From Actinomycetota bacterium (lineage in GTDB: Bacteria; Actinomycetota; Actinomycetes; Propionibacteriales; Propionibacteriaceae), in assembly GCA_020161015.1 (NCBI GenBank), contig JAIUOT010000046.1, forward strand, positions 1 through 46,198: 46,198 bases of DNA, written 5' to 3'. Under the pieces are notes generated by a model. The model had not been told where the DNA came from. It made no database searches and saw nothing but the letters and a program-made list of their open reading frames with translations. Shown one piece after another: positions 22,855 through 31,000 of this stretch. Position numbers and translations under genes: made by a program. The number at the start of each line of letters is the position of its first letter. Position 1 is the stretch's first letter.

Positions 22855-23628
22855 ATGGCTAGCAAGGCAGAACCCCCGGCCCGCAAGCGGGGCCGTCCGC
22901 GCAAGGAAGACATCGCCGCCCAGCTCGGCACGAAGGTCAGCCACCTGCCCGACGGCCCGGCGGACGCGGAGGGCCTCACCGCGCGCCAGCGGCGGATCCT
23001 CGAGGTGATCCGCGACGACCTGCTGGCCCGCGGCTACCCGCCGAGCATCCGCGAGATCGCCGACCGCGCGGGCCTGGCGTCCTCGTCCTCGGCCGCGCAC
23101 CAGCTCAAGGTGCTCCAGGCCAAGGGCTTCCTCTTCCGTGACCCGCACCGCCCACGTGCGCTCGAAGTGCGGCTGCCCGATTCGATGGCGGCGGGGGAGG
23201 AGGTCGCCGTGCCGACCCGCATCGTCGAGCCGGACCTCCCCGCCCCGACCGCGCCGTCGGTGACCGTCCCGGTACTGGGTCGCATCGCCGCTGGTGGCCC
23301 GATCCTCGCCGAGCAGGCCGTCGAGGACGTGTTCGCGCTCCCCCGGCAGCTCGTCGGTGAGGGGACGCTGTTCCTGCTGGAGGTCAGGGGCGACTCGATG
23401 ATCGACGCCGCGATCTGCGACGGTGATTACGTGGTCGTGCGGCAGCAGCCCGACGCCGTCAACGGCGACATCGTGGCGGCGCTGATCGGTGACGAGGCCA
23501 CCGTGAAGACCTTCAAGCGCACGCCGGGCCAGGTGTGGCTGCTGCCCCACAACCCCGCCTACGAGCCGATCGACGGCAACAACGCGTCCATCCTCGGCAA
23601 GGTGGTCGCCGTCCTGCGGAGGGTGTAG
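22855..23628 (+). CDS. lexA: SOS repressor LexA
   Basis: A 257-residue LexA. The winged HTH spans about residues 41-100 ([20 protein letters not shown], then [17 protein letters not shown]). The self-cleavage site is Ala146-Gly147 in GRIAAGG. The peptidase dyad is Ser181 (RGDSMID) and Lys218 (ATVKTFK). It represses the SOS regulon until RecA filaments trigger autocleavage; boxes for it occur here at lexA, recA and the small membrane gene. An unusual point is the 40-residue N-terminal extension before the HTH, with an AT-hook-like KRGRPRK at 11-17. Start ATG 22855 is set by the -10 spacing. Confidence 0.97.
   Translation: MASKAEPPARKRGRPRKEDIAAQLGTKVSHLPDGPADAEGLTARQRRILEVIRDDLLARGYPPSIREIADRAGLASSSSAAHQLKVLQAKGFLFRDPHRPRALEVRLPDSMAAGEEVAVPTRIVEPDLPAPTAPSVTVPVLGRIAAGGPILAEQAVEDVFALPRQLVGEGTLFLLEVRGDSMIDAAICDGDYVVVRQQPDAVNGDIVAALIGDEATVKTFKRTPGQVWLLPHNPAYEPIDGNNASILGKVVAVLRRV
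23618..23623 (+). promoter_or_regulatory. Ribosome-binding site GGAGGG before the DUF167 gene
   Basis: GGAGGG lies inside the last codons of lexA, 7 bases before an in-frame ATC at 23631. No ATG, GTG or TTG is in frame nearby, so this site is the main evidence for where translation begins. Confidence 0.4.
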
Positions 23629-23630
23629 CC

Positions 23631-23891
23631 ATCCGCATCCCGATCCGGGTCAAGCCGGGGGCGGGGAGGACCCGCGTGGGCGGCCGCTACGGCGAGGACG
23701 CCCTGGTGGTGGCCGTCCGGGCACCAGCGGTGGACGGACGGGCCACGGAGGCGGCGCTCGCCGCTCTCGCGAAGGCCCTCGGATGCCCGGCCCGGGACGT
23801 GGCCCTCGTCAGCGGCGCCACGAGCAGGACCAAGCTGATCGAGGTGCCCGACGACCGCGCCGGGCGCCTCGCCGAGCTCCTCGGGTCCTGA
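23631..23891 (+). CDS. DUF167 (YggU) family protein, possibly ATC start
   Basis: A small DUF167/YggU protein of unknown function. The family motif is clear: IRIPIRVKPGAGRTRVGG, then VVAVRAPAVDGRATEAALAAL, AKALGCPARDVALVSGATSR and KLIEVPD. The domain begins almost immediately after ATC 23631, which sits 7 bases after GGAGGG. The only canonical in-frame start is GTG 23535, which would overlap lexA by 94 bases and add 32 Arg-rich residues unlike the family. I list the ATC start (86 residues) with the GTG as the alternative. It is co-directional with and adjacent to lexA. Confidence 0.75.
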   Translation: MRIPIRVKPGAGRTRVGGRYGEDALVVAVRAPAVDGRATEAALAALAKALGCPARDVALVSGATSRTKLIEVPDDRAGRLAELLGS

Positions 23892-23917
23892 CCGCCCTCC
23901 CCGCTCAACCGGGTCCT

Positions 23918-23934
23918 GCACGGACCTCCCGTGC
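23918..23934. terminator. Small hairpin between converging DUF167 and FG-GAP genes
   Basis: GCACGG-ACCTC-CCGTGC has 6-base perfect arms and lies between two converging stop codons. Weak on its own. Confidence 0.4.
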
Positions 23935-23935
23935 G

Positions 23936-25387
23936 CTACCGGGACCGGCCCGGCACGTCGCCGAAGCGCTGGCCGGCGATCGGGCCGCCGAGGGCGGGGT
24001 AGGCCTCGAAGTTCACCGAGACCAGCCCTTCGTCCACGATCACCAGCCCTGCGCCGGCCACCGAGCCGATCGCCTCCCCGGGCGCCCCGATCACGACACC
24101 GTCGATGGAGTCCTCCTCGCCGTCGTCGAGGAAGATCGCCAGCCGGGCCCCGACCTGGTCGCCCTTCTCGGCCTTGCCGCCGAGTTCGTCGCCCTGCTCC
24201 AGCCCTCGCCCGGTGACGGTGGTGGAGCCGGTCAGGTAGGTCACCGCGCCCGCGTCGGCCGCGGAGCCGATGTTCTCCCCGGGAGCGCCGACGAAGAGCA
24301 TCGGCTTCTCGTCCCACCAGTTGTAGCCCGTGGCGACGGCCGCGCCCCAGTGGTCGCCGTCCTCGCCCTGTCCCGGCACGCCGGCGCTGTCCTGGTGCAG
24401 CCGCAGGAGCCAGGTCGGGGTGCCGGTGTCGCTCATCGTGAAGCGCTGCACCGCCCCGGTGTTGGTGTCGGAGCCGATGTCCTCGTACGGGATGCCGACC
24501 ACGAACATGCTCTGCGGACCCAGGTCGATGGCCGCGCCGAACCGGTCGCCGGCCTTCGTGCTCCCGGGGGCGCCCGGGCTGTCCTGGTTGAGGTAGCGCG
24601 ACCAGCCGGGCGACCAGTTCGCGCCGTGCACCATGCGGATCACCGTCACCTGGCCGGCATCGGTCTTCGACCCGATGTTCTCCAGCGGCGTGCCGACCAT
24701 CACGGTGGTGCCGCGCACCGCCAGGGGGGCGCCGAAGGCGTCCCCGGTCTCGGCCTCGGCGCCCTGGTTGAACTGCGACCAGACGCCGAGCGAGCCGGCC
24801 TCCCCGAGGTTGGCCCAGAACACCGCTCCGGCATCGGTCTTCGCCCCGTCCCAGCCGGGCGCACCGACCACGATGGCCTGCCCCGTGGTGTCCTGGAGCA
24901 GCCCCATCGCCTCGCCGAAGCGCGGCGCCGTGGTGAGAGCCTCCGCCGGCGGGAGGATCCGGCCGCCGACCCCGGTCCTGATGCCGGTGGGCGAGCCGTA
25001 GGCGACGTAGACCGCGCCCGCTCCCTGGTAGCCCGGGGCGCCGATCAGCAGGTCGGCGTAGTTGTCCCCGGTCACGTCGGTGATCAGCACCGAGGCACCG
25101 AACCGGTCGCCGGCCGCGCTGGCGGCGAAGCCGAGCGACGCGGCCGTCACGGTGCCGAAGCCGGGATCGGCCTCGTTGCCGAGCCGCCACTCCACGAGCC
25201 CCCGTCCCGACGAGGCGTTGGGGATCCCGACCGCCCAGTCGGAGAGGAAGTCGCAGTTGATGTCCGTCGGCGTCATCGTCTCGCAGTCCGTCGCGGCGCG
25301 CGCCGGGCCCGATAGGGCGACCGCGCCGAACACCCCCAGGAACGCACAGATCAGGATCCTCGCCAACGCGCGCCGCGTTCCGGACAT
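23936..25387 (-). CDS. Secreted FG-GAP (integrin-alpha-like) repeat protein
   Basis: A 483-residue exported protein. Residues 1-32 are a Sec signal peptide (RRALAR, hydrophobic ILICAFLGVFGAVALSG, then ARA-A for signal peptidase I). The mature part is about seven beta-propeller blades. Each pairs a GDRFGA-type segment with VGAPGENIGS / VGTPLENIGS / VGIPYEDIGS-type segments. One blade has a calcium-binding-like DVTGDNYADLLIG. There is no C-terminal anchor or sortase motif, so it is probably released or loosely cell-wall bound. Such proteins bind ligands or surfaces, but no specific role can be assigned. ATG 25387 is preceded by AAGGGGGG. It points away from dinG's promoter side and lies 91 bases after dinG. 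Confidence 0.85.
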   Translation of the reverse strand: MSGTRRALARILICAFLGVFGAVALSGPARAATDCETMTPTDINCDFLSDWAVGIPNASSGRGLVEWRLGNEADPGFGTVTAASLGFAASAAGDRFGASVLITDVTGDNYADLLIGAPGYQGAGAVYVAYGSPTGIRTGVGGRILPPAEALTTAPRFGEAMGLLQDTTGQAIVVGAPGWDGAKTDAGAVFWANLGEAGSLGVWSQFNQGAEAETGDAFGAPLAVRGTTVMVGTPLENIGSKTDAGQVTVIRMVHGANWSPGWSRYLNQDSPGAPGSTKAGDRFGAAIDLGPQSMFVVGIPYEDIGSDTNTGAVQRFTMSDTGTPTWLLRLHQDSAGVPGQGEDGDHWGAAVATGYNWWDEKPMLFVGAPGENIGSAADAGAVTYLTGSTTVTGRGLEQGDELGGKAEKGDQVGARLAIFLDDGEEDSIDGVVIGAPGEAIGSVAGAGLVIVDEGLVSVNFEAYPALGGPIAGQRFGDVPGRSR

Positions 25388-25478
25388 GCCGACCCCCCTT
25401 GGTCCTCAGCCCGGTCATCACGCTACGCCGCGACGGCGGCGCCCACGTCCGAATGGCCGAAGTCCACTCGGGACTCGG

Positions 25479-27467
25479 TCAGGGCGCGCCCGTGCCCATT
25501 CCGCTGCCGAGCCTCCGCAGCGCCCCGATGGCCGTCTCGCGATCGGTGGTGGTCCAGAAGTCGGGCATCGACGCGGTGAGGAAGCTGCCATAGCGGGCGG
25601 TGACCAGCCGGGGGTCCAGGACGGCGACGACCCCGCGGTCGGTCAGGGTGCGGATCAGGCGTCCCGACCCCTGGGCCAGCAGGAGCCCCGCGTGCGTGGC
25701 CGCCACCGCCATGAAGCCGTTCCCCCCGCCCTCGGTGACCGCCTGCTGGCGGGCCTGCATCAGCGGGTCGTCCGGACGCGGGAACGGGATCTTGTCGATG
25801 AGCACCAGCCGGCAGGTGTCGCCCGGCACGTCGATGCCCTGCCACAGCGACAGCGTGCCGAAGAGCGAGGCCTCCGGGTCTTCCACGAACTCCGCGGTCA
25901 GCCGGGGCAGGTGCGCGTCGCCCTGGCAGAGCACCAGCCGTTCGGGGACGTGCTCGCGGCAGTAGCGCGCGGCGGCCTCCGCCGAACGCTGGGACGCGAA
26001 CAGGCCGAGGGTCCTGCCGTCCGCGGCCCACAGGAGTTCGGCAACCTCGGCGAGCGCCTCCGGCCCGATGCCGTCCCGCCCCGGCGGGGGCAGGTGCCGC
26101 GCGACGTAGAGGATCCCCTGGCTGCGGTAGTCGAACGGGGAGCCGACGTCGATCCCGCGCCAGTCCGCCGCGTCCTCCCCGGCCAGCCCCAGGGACGCGG
26201 CGATCGCGCGGAAGTCACCCCCGATCTTCAGCGTGGCCGAGGTGAGCACCACCGGGTGGTTGTCGAACACCCGGCTGCGCAGCAGCCCGGCCACCGACAG
26301 CGGGGCGCAGTTCGCCTGCCGGCCGAACCGCTCGGACTCCGACACCCACACCACGTCGTAGGGGTCGAGCTTCGCCATGCGCTCGGCGACGTCGAAGACC
26401 TCCTGGGCTGCGGCCTGCGCCTGCCGGCGGTCCGTCTCCTCGTCCTTGCCGCCGGCCAGCCCCGTGATCGCCGCGCGGGCGGCTGTGCGGACGCTGCGCA
26501 GCGCCGCCACCACTTCGGCCTCCGGCTCGGTGACCCGGCCGGGATCGGTCCCGTCCAGCGCACCCTGCAGGGCGTCCGCTGCGTCCAGGAAGGCCAGCCC
26601 GACGTCGTCGGTGAGCCAGGCGAGGCACCGCTTCGCGACCCGCTCCACCTGCGACGGGCTGAGTTCGACGGACGCGGCACCGGTCACGCGGCTGACGAGC
26701 TCGTGGGCCTCGTCGATCACCAGCCCCTCGTACTCGGGCAGCGCGGTACCCCCGTGCAGCGCGTCGACCGCCAGCAGGGCGTGGTTGGTCACCACCAGCT
26801 GGCTGGCCCGCGCCCGCTCGCGCGACTTCTCCACCAGGCACTCGGCGCCGTAGGGGCATCGCTGCGCACCCAGGCACTCCCGGACCGGGACCGACACCTG
26901 CATCCAGGCGGCCGGAGTGTGCGCCGGAGCGTCGTCCCGGTCGGCCAGCCGACCAGAGCCGGCCTCCTCCTCCGCCCAGCGGCGCAGCGCGACCACCTCC
27001 GCGCCGACCCCCGTCGCCTCGCCGGGCTCGGGCAGCAGGGCCTCCTGCTCCGAGCCCTGGCCGTCGCGCACCCGCAGCAGGCAGGCGTAGTTGCTCCGTC
27101 CCTTCAGCACGGCGTGGGTGACCCCCTGGCCGCACACCTGCTCGCAGGCCGCGACGGCGGCCGGGATGTCCTTCCCGGCGAGCTGGGCCTGCAGCGCGAG
27201 GGTCGCGGTCGCGATCACCACCCGCGACGCCGGGTCCTCGACCAGGCTGGCGAGGGCGGGGGCGAGGTAGCCCAGCGACTTGCCGGTCCCGGTCCCGGCC
27301 TGCACCAGCAGGTGCTCACCGTTGTCGAGCGTCCGGCCGACCTCGGCAGCCATCTGCTGCTGGCCCGGACGGGGGTGACCGCCGATCCCGGCGACGGCGG
27401 CCGCCAGGATGCGGTCGGCCAGGCCTTCGCCGGCCGTCGCACCCCTCGGGGCGACCGGCTCAGGCAT
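25479..27467 (-). CDS. dinG: DinG-like ATP-dependent DNA helicase (XPD family)
   Basis: A 662-residue superfamily 2 helicase of the DinG/XPD type. Walker A is QAGTGTGKSLGYLAPAL near residue 57. The DEAH box is LVIDEAHELVSR. Between them are four Cys (SNYACLLR, then ECLGAQRCPYGAEC) that would hold a 4Fe-4S cluster. The C-terminal domain has ATLSLWQGIDVPG-type and QGSGRLIRT motifs. DinG unwinds 5'-to-3', including R-loops and forked DNA. There is no LexA box before it, unlike E. coli dinG. The start ATG 27467 overlaps the hflX stop by 8 bases (ATGCCTGA), so it is translated as part of the miaA-dapF-hflX-dinG unit; a GTG 3 bases earlier is possible. Confidence 0.9.
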   Translation of the reverse strand: MPEPVAPRGATAGEGLADRILAAAVAGIGGHPRPGQQQMAAEVGRTLDNGEHLLVQAGTGTGKSLGYLAPALASLVEDPASRVVIATATLALQAQLAGKDIPAAVAACEQVCGQGVTHAVLKGRSNYACLLRVRDGQGSEQEALLPEPGEATGVGAEVVALRRWAEEEAGSGRLADRDDAPAHTPAAWMQVSVPVRECLGAQRCPYGAECLVEKSRERARASQLVVTNHALLAVDALHGGTALPEYEGLVIDEAHELVSRVTGAASVELSPSQVERVAKRCLAWLTDDVGLAFLDAADALQGALDGTDPGRVTEPEAEVVAALRSVRTAARAAITGLAGGKDEETDRRQAQAAAQEVFDVAERMAKLDPYDVVWVSESERFGRQANCAPLSVAGLLRSRVFDNHPVVLTSATLKIGGDFRAIAASLGLAGEDAADWRGIDVGSPFDYRSQGILYVARHLPPPGRDGIGPEALAEVAELLWAADGRTLGLFASQRSAEAAARYCREHVPERLVLCQGDAHLPRLTAEFVEDPEASLFGTLSLWQGIDVPGDTCRLVLIDKIPFPRPDDPLMQARQQAVTEGGGNGFMAVAATHAGLLLAQGSGRLIRTLTDRGVVAVLDPRLVTARYGSFLTASMPDFWTTTDRETAIGALRRLGSGMGTGAP

Positions 27468-28872
27468 CACTGGCGTAGCGCGCGAGCTCGCCGGCGAGGT
27501 CGGCGTTCACCCGGGCGACCACCAGCGTGCCGTGCTCGGTGTGCTCGCTGCTGACGAACTCCCCGCTGAGGTGGATGCGGTTGATCAGGTCGCCGCGGTC
27601 GTAGGGCACGAGGGCGCGCACCTCCACCTCGGGACGCGGCAGCCGCTGCTCGACCCGGGCCCGCAGCTCGTCCATGCCCGCACCGGTCCGGGCGGAGACG
27701 AACACCGCGTCGGGGTAGCGCCCCCGCAGGGCCAGCAGCGCGTCGGGATCCGCGGCGTCGGTCTTGTTCACCACGAGCTGCTCGGCGACACCGGCGGCGC
27801 CGATGTCGGCGAGCACCGTGCGCACCGCGGCGATCTGGCCGAACGGGTCGGGGTCGGAACCGTCCACCACGTGCACCAGCAGGTCAGCAGCGACCGACTC
27901 CTCCAGCGTGGAGCGGAACGCCTCGACGAGGTCGTGCGGCAGGTGGCGGATGAAGCCGACCGTGTCGGTGAGCGTGAACACGCGGCCGTCGGCGGTCTCG
28001 GTGCGGCGCGTCGTGGGGTCGAGCGTCGCGAACAGCGCGTCCTCCACCAGGACGCCGGCACCGGTGAGCCGGTTCAGCAGCGAGCTCTTGCCGGCGTTGG
28101 TGTAGCCGACGATGGCGACGCTCGGCACCTGGTTGCGCGTGCGCTGGGAGCGCTTGGTGTCCCGCACCGCGTCGAGCTCGCGCAGGCGCCGGCGCAGGAT
28201 CGCGATCCGGGTCTTGATGCGGCGCCGGTCGGTCTCGATCTTGGTCTCGCCCGGGCCACGGCCGCCGATGCCGGCCCCGGCCGCGGCCCGTCCGCCCGCC
28301 TGCCGGGACAGGTTGCCGCCCCAGCCGCGGAGCCGCTGGCGCAGGTACTGGAGCTGGGCGAGCTCGACCTGCGCCTTGCCCTCGGCGCTCTTGGCGTGCT
28401 GGGCGAAGATGTCCAGGATCAGCGCGGTCCGGTCGATCACCTTCACCCCGACCCGGTCCTCGAGGTTGCGCAGCTGCGCCGGTTCCAGTTCGCCGTCGCA
28501 GATCACGGTGTCGGCCCCGGTGGCGATCACCACCTGGCGCACCTCGTCCACCTTGCCGCGACCGATGAACGTGGCCGGGTCGGGCGAGCTGCGCCGCTGC
28601 ACGAGCCCCTCGAGCACCTGGGAGCCCGCGGTCTCTGCCAGGAGCTTCAGCTCGGCCATCGCGTTGTCGGCGTCCACCTCGCTCCCGGTCGTCCACACGC
28701 TCACCAGCACCACGCGCTCGAGCTGCAGTTCGCGGTACTCGACCTCCGTGATGTCGGCGAGCTGTGTCGACATGCCGGCCACGCGGCGCAGCGACAACCG
28801 GTCGGCCAGGTCCTGCTGGTCGCCGTCGTAGTCGAGGTCTTCCGGGTCTGCTTCCCAGGGTTCGTACGTCAT
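27460..28872 (-). CDS. hflX: Ribosome-splitting GTPase HflX
   Basis: A 470-residue HflX. The N-terminal HflX domain contains DPATFIGRGKVDEVR and the helical linker GRGPGETKIETDRRRI. The G domain has G1 AIVGYTNAGKSSLLNRL, G3 DTVGF and G4 VNKTD. HflX binds stalled or hibernating 70S ribosomes and splits them with GTP. ATG 28872 lies 6 bases after the dapF stop; a GAGAG serves as ribosome site. Neighbours dapF and miaA upstream and dinG downstream form a tight co-directional cluster. The miaA-hflX link is common in bacteria. Confidence 0.96.
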   Translation of the reverse strand: MTYEPWEADPEDLDYDGDQQDLADRLSLRRVAGMSTQLADITEVEYRELQLERVVLVSVWTTGSEVDADNAMAELKLLAETAGSQVLEGLVQRRSSPDPATFIGRGKVDEVRQVVIATGADTVICDGELEPAQLRNLEDRVGVKVIDRTALILDIFAQHAKSAEGKAQVELAQLQYLRQRLRGWGGNLSRQAGGRAAAGAGIGGRGPGETKIETDRRRIKTRIAILRRRLRELDAVRDTKRSQRTRNQVPSVAIVGYTNAGKSSLLNRLTGAGVLVEDALFATLDPTTRRTETADGRVFTLTDTVGFIRHLPHDLVEAFRSTLEESVAADLLVHVVDGSDPDPFGQIAAVRTVLADIGAAGVAEQLVVNKTDAADPDALLALRGRYPDAVFVSARTGAGMDELRARVEQRLPRPEVEVRALVPYDRGDLINRIHLSGEFVSSEHTEHGTLVVARVNADLAGELARYASDA

Positions 28873-28877
28873 CGCTC

Positions 28878-29684
28878 TCAATCCGGAAGGGTGCACTGGC
28901 CACGGGCGACGACGACGGCCGGCCCGGTCAGCACGGCCTCCTCCCCGCCCAGGTCCACCTGGAGCGTGCCGCCCGGCACGCCCACGGTGTAGGTGTCGTC
29001 ATCGCGCATGGCGGCGGCCGCGGCGACGACGCCGGTGCCGCAGGACTCGGTCTCGCCCACCCCGCGCTCGTGGACGCGCAGCCGCAACCGCCCCCGCGCC
29101 TCGCGCACGACGAACTCGACGTTGGCGCCGTGCGGGAAGGCGCCGGCGGGCTCCCAGGACGGTGCGTCGTGGGTGAGGTCGAGCGCGTCGAGCCGGTCCG
29201 CCTCGACGATGCACACCGCGTGCGGGTTGCCCACGTCGACCGCCGTGGCCGGCCAGGTGTGCGCGCCGAGGCGGACCTGGACCTGGGCGCCGATCCGCGC
29301 CCGTCCCATGGTGACCGCGACGCGTCCGTCGGGCAGGAAGCGCCCCGTCCGCAGTCCCGCCCTGGTCGCCACGGTCACCTCCGTGCCGACGACCAGTCCC
29401 TCCTCCTCGAGGTAACGGAGGAAGACCCGCAGCCCGTTGCCGCACATCTCGGCGATCGAGCCGTCGGCGTTGCGGTAGTCCATGAACCAGCGCTCGCCCT
29501 CGGCCTCCCAGCCCGGCACGAGGGCACAGCGGACGGCGCGCAGCACGCCGTCGGCACCGATGCCCCCGCGACGGTCGCACAGGTGGGACACCTGGCCGGC
29601 GGTGAGGTCGTAGAGGTTGTCGGGGTCGGCGAACAGCACGAAGTCGTTGCGGGTGCCGTGACCCTTGGCGAATTCGATGTGCAT
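28878..29684 (-). CDS. dapF: Diaminopimelate epimerase
   Basis: A 268-residue DapF that converts LL- to meso-diaminopimelate for lysine and peptidoglycan. The two catalytic cysteines are Cys81 in EMCGNGLR and Cys215 in ESCGTGV. The N-terminal HGTRNDFV is a variant of the family's HGxGNDF. Length is normal. ATG 29684 sits 10 bases after the miaA TAG, with GGGAGGG overlapping the region just after the stop, so translation is coupled. Confidence 0.96.
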   Translation of the reverse strand: MHIEFAKGHGTRNDFVLFADPDNLYDLTAGQVSHLCDRRGGIGADGVLRAVRCALVPGWEAEGERWFMDYRNADGSIAEMCGNGLRVFLRYLEEEGLVVGTEVTVATRAGLRTGRFLPDGRVAVTMGRARIGAQVQVRLGAHTWPATAVDVGNPHAVCIVEADRLDALDLTHDAPSWEPAGAFPHGANVEFVVREARGRLRLRVHERGVGETESCGTGVVAAAAAMRDDDTYTVGVPGGTLQVDLGGEEAVLTGPAVVVARGQCTLPD

Positions 29685-29694
29685 CCAGCCCTCC

Positions 29695-30633
29695 CTATCC
29701 GATGAGCACCCTACCCCGCACCACCGACGCCATCTCCCCCGCGCTGCCCTCCCCGGCCGGGAGCCAGCGGATCCGCGGGTCGCGCCGGAACCACGACAGC
29801 TGCTTGCGGGAGAAGCGGCGGGTGCCGGTGATCGTGGCCTCGCGCGCCTGCTCCTCGGAGAGCTCCCCGTCCAGGAACTGGAGCACCTGCCGATAGCCGA
29901 GCGCTCGGGACGCCGTCCGGCCCTCCCGCAGGCCGGCGCCGACCAGGCCCGTCACCTCCTCGACCAGCCCGTCGGCCCACATGCGATGGACGCGGTGCTC
30001 GATCCGGGCGTCCAGTACGTCGCGGGCGACCTCGAGCCCGAACTGCACGACGTCGTCGAGGGCGTACTCCCAGCCGGGGAGCGTGGAGGTGAAGCTGCCG
30101 GTGAGCTCGATCACCTCGAGCGCCCGGACGATCCGTCGCCCGTTGCCCGGCAGGATGCCGGCGGCGGTCCCGGGCGCGACCGCGGCCAGCCGCCGGTGCA
30201 GCTCGGCGGCGCCGAGGTCGGCGAGTTCCGCCTCCAGCCGCCCGCGCACCTGCGGGTCGGTGCCGGGGAAGGCGAACGCGTCGAGGATCGCGTGCACGTA
30301 GAGCGCGGAGCCGCCGGCCAGCAGCGGCACCACCCCGCGCGACCGGCAGTCGGCGATCGCCGCCCTGGCCAGGGCCTGGAAGTCGGCCACGCTCGCCGAG
30401 CGGGTCACGTCCATGATGTCGATCAGGTGGTGCGGCACGCCCCCGCGTTCGGCGACCGACGGCTTGGCTGTGCCGATGTCCATCCCCCGGTAGACGAGCA
30501 TGGAGTCGGCGTTGACCACCTCGGCAGCGATCCCGGAGGCCGCGAGCAGGTGCGCGAGCTCGACGGCCACCGCGGTCTTGCCGCTGGCCGTCGGGCCGTT
30601 GAGGGCCACCACCGGGAGGGTCACGCCGGCCAT
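29695..30633 (-). CDS. miaA: tRNA dimethylallyltransferase MiaA
   Basis: A 312-residue MiaA that adds the dimethylallyl group to A37 of tRNAs reading UNN codons. The P-loop is GPTASGKT (residues 13-20). NADSMLVYRGMDIGTAKP is the substrate-binding signature, followed by PHHLIDIMD. Later motifs are ASRALGYRQ and RRFSRKQLSWFRRDPRIRW. ATG 30633 (MAGVTLP) is the natural start; the upstream in-frame residues run antisense through the antitoxin gene. It heads the miaA-dapF-hflX-dinG unit. MiaB, which completes the modification, is encoded nearby at 31.0 kb. Confidence 0.96.
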   Translation of the reverse strand: MAGVTLPVVALNGPTASGKTAVAVELAHLLAASGIAAEVVNADSMLVYRGMDIGTAKPSVAERGGVPHHLIDIMDVTRSASVADFQALARAAIADCRSRGVVPLLAGGSALYVHAILDAFAFPGTDPQVRGRLEAELADLGAAELHRRLAAVAPGTAAGILPGNGRRIVRALEVIELTGSFTSTLPGWEYALDDVVQFGLEVARDVLDARIEHRVHRMWADGLVEEVTGLVGAGLREGRTASRALGYRQVLQFLDGELSEEQAREATITGTRRFSRKQLSWFRRDPRIRWLPAGEGSAGEMASVVRGRVLIG

Positions 30634-30658
30634 TGTCTCAAGTCCCCCGGAATGGTGC

Positions 30659-30687
30659 TTGGCACCGGCCGTCGGGGAGCACACAAT
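30659..30687 (+). promoter_or_regulatory. Promoter of the MT0933-type antitoxin gene (TTGGCA-N17-CACAAT)
   Basis: -35 TTGGCA at 30659-30664, 17-base spacer, -10 CACAAT at 30682-30687, in the gap between the divergent miaA and the small gene. Predicted leader about 45 bases. Confidence 0.55.
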
Positions 30688-30738
30688 GGAGGTCGCAGCC
30701 GCAGAGAGTCTCGGCGCCGGGAGCAGAAAGGAGGTCGG

Positions 30739-30912
30739 ATGGACATCGTCGAACAGATCAAGGGTGCCGTGGCCGGCCACGAAGCTGAAGTCGCGGAAGG
30801 CATCGAGAAGGTGGGTGACTTCGTCGACGACAAGACCGGCGGTCAGTACGCGGCACAGGTGGATCAGGCCCAGGAGTTCCTGAAGGACCAGCTGGGGGGC
30901 ACTGCCCGGTAA
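30739..30912 (+). CDS. MT0933-like antitoxin (Rv0909 family), no adjacent toxin
   Basis: A 57-residue small acidic protein of the MT0933_antitox family. The pattern IVEQIKGAVAGHEAEVAEGI, KVGDFVDDKTGGQY and VDQAQEFLKDQLGG matches the single conserved helix-rich domain. ATG 30739 is preceded by a nearly ideal AAAGGAGGT at 30728-30736. It has its own promoter and a strong terminator 47 bases after the stop. No toxin-like ORF is beside it: miaA lies one side and miaB the other. It is either an orphan antitoxin or a small protein with another role, as in many actinobacteria. Confidence 0.82.
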   Translation: MDIVEQIKGAVAGHEAEVAEGIEKVGDFVDDKTGGQYAAQVDQAQEFLKDQLGGTAR

Positions 30913-30959
30913 TCCGGATCCCGCCGATCTGGCGCGGGAGAACCCGCAAGACGACGAAC

Positions 30960-30993
30960 CCGAGGGGTCGGTCAGTGATGACCGGCCCCTCGG
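30960..30993. terminator. Bidirectional terminator between antitoxin gene and miaB
   Basis: 15-base arms (30960-30974, 30979-30993) start with CCGAGGGG and end with CCCCTCGG. One pair is mismatched and the loop is GTGA. It lies between the two converging stop codons. Confidence 0.85.
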
Positions 30994-31000
30994 CCCTTGT

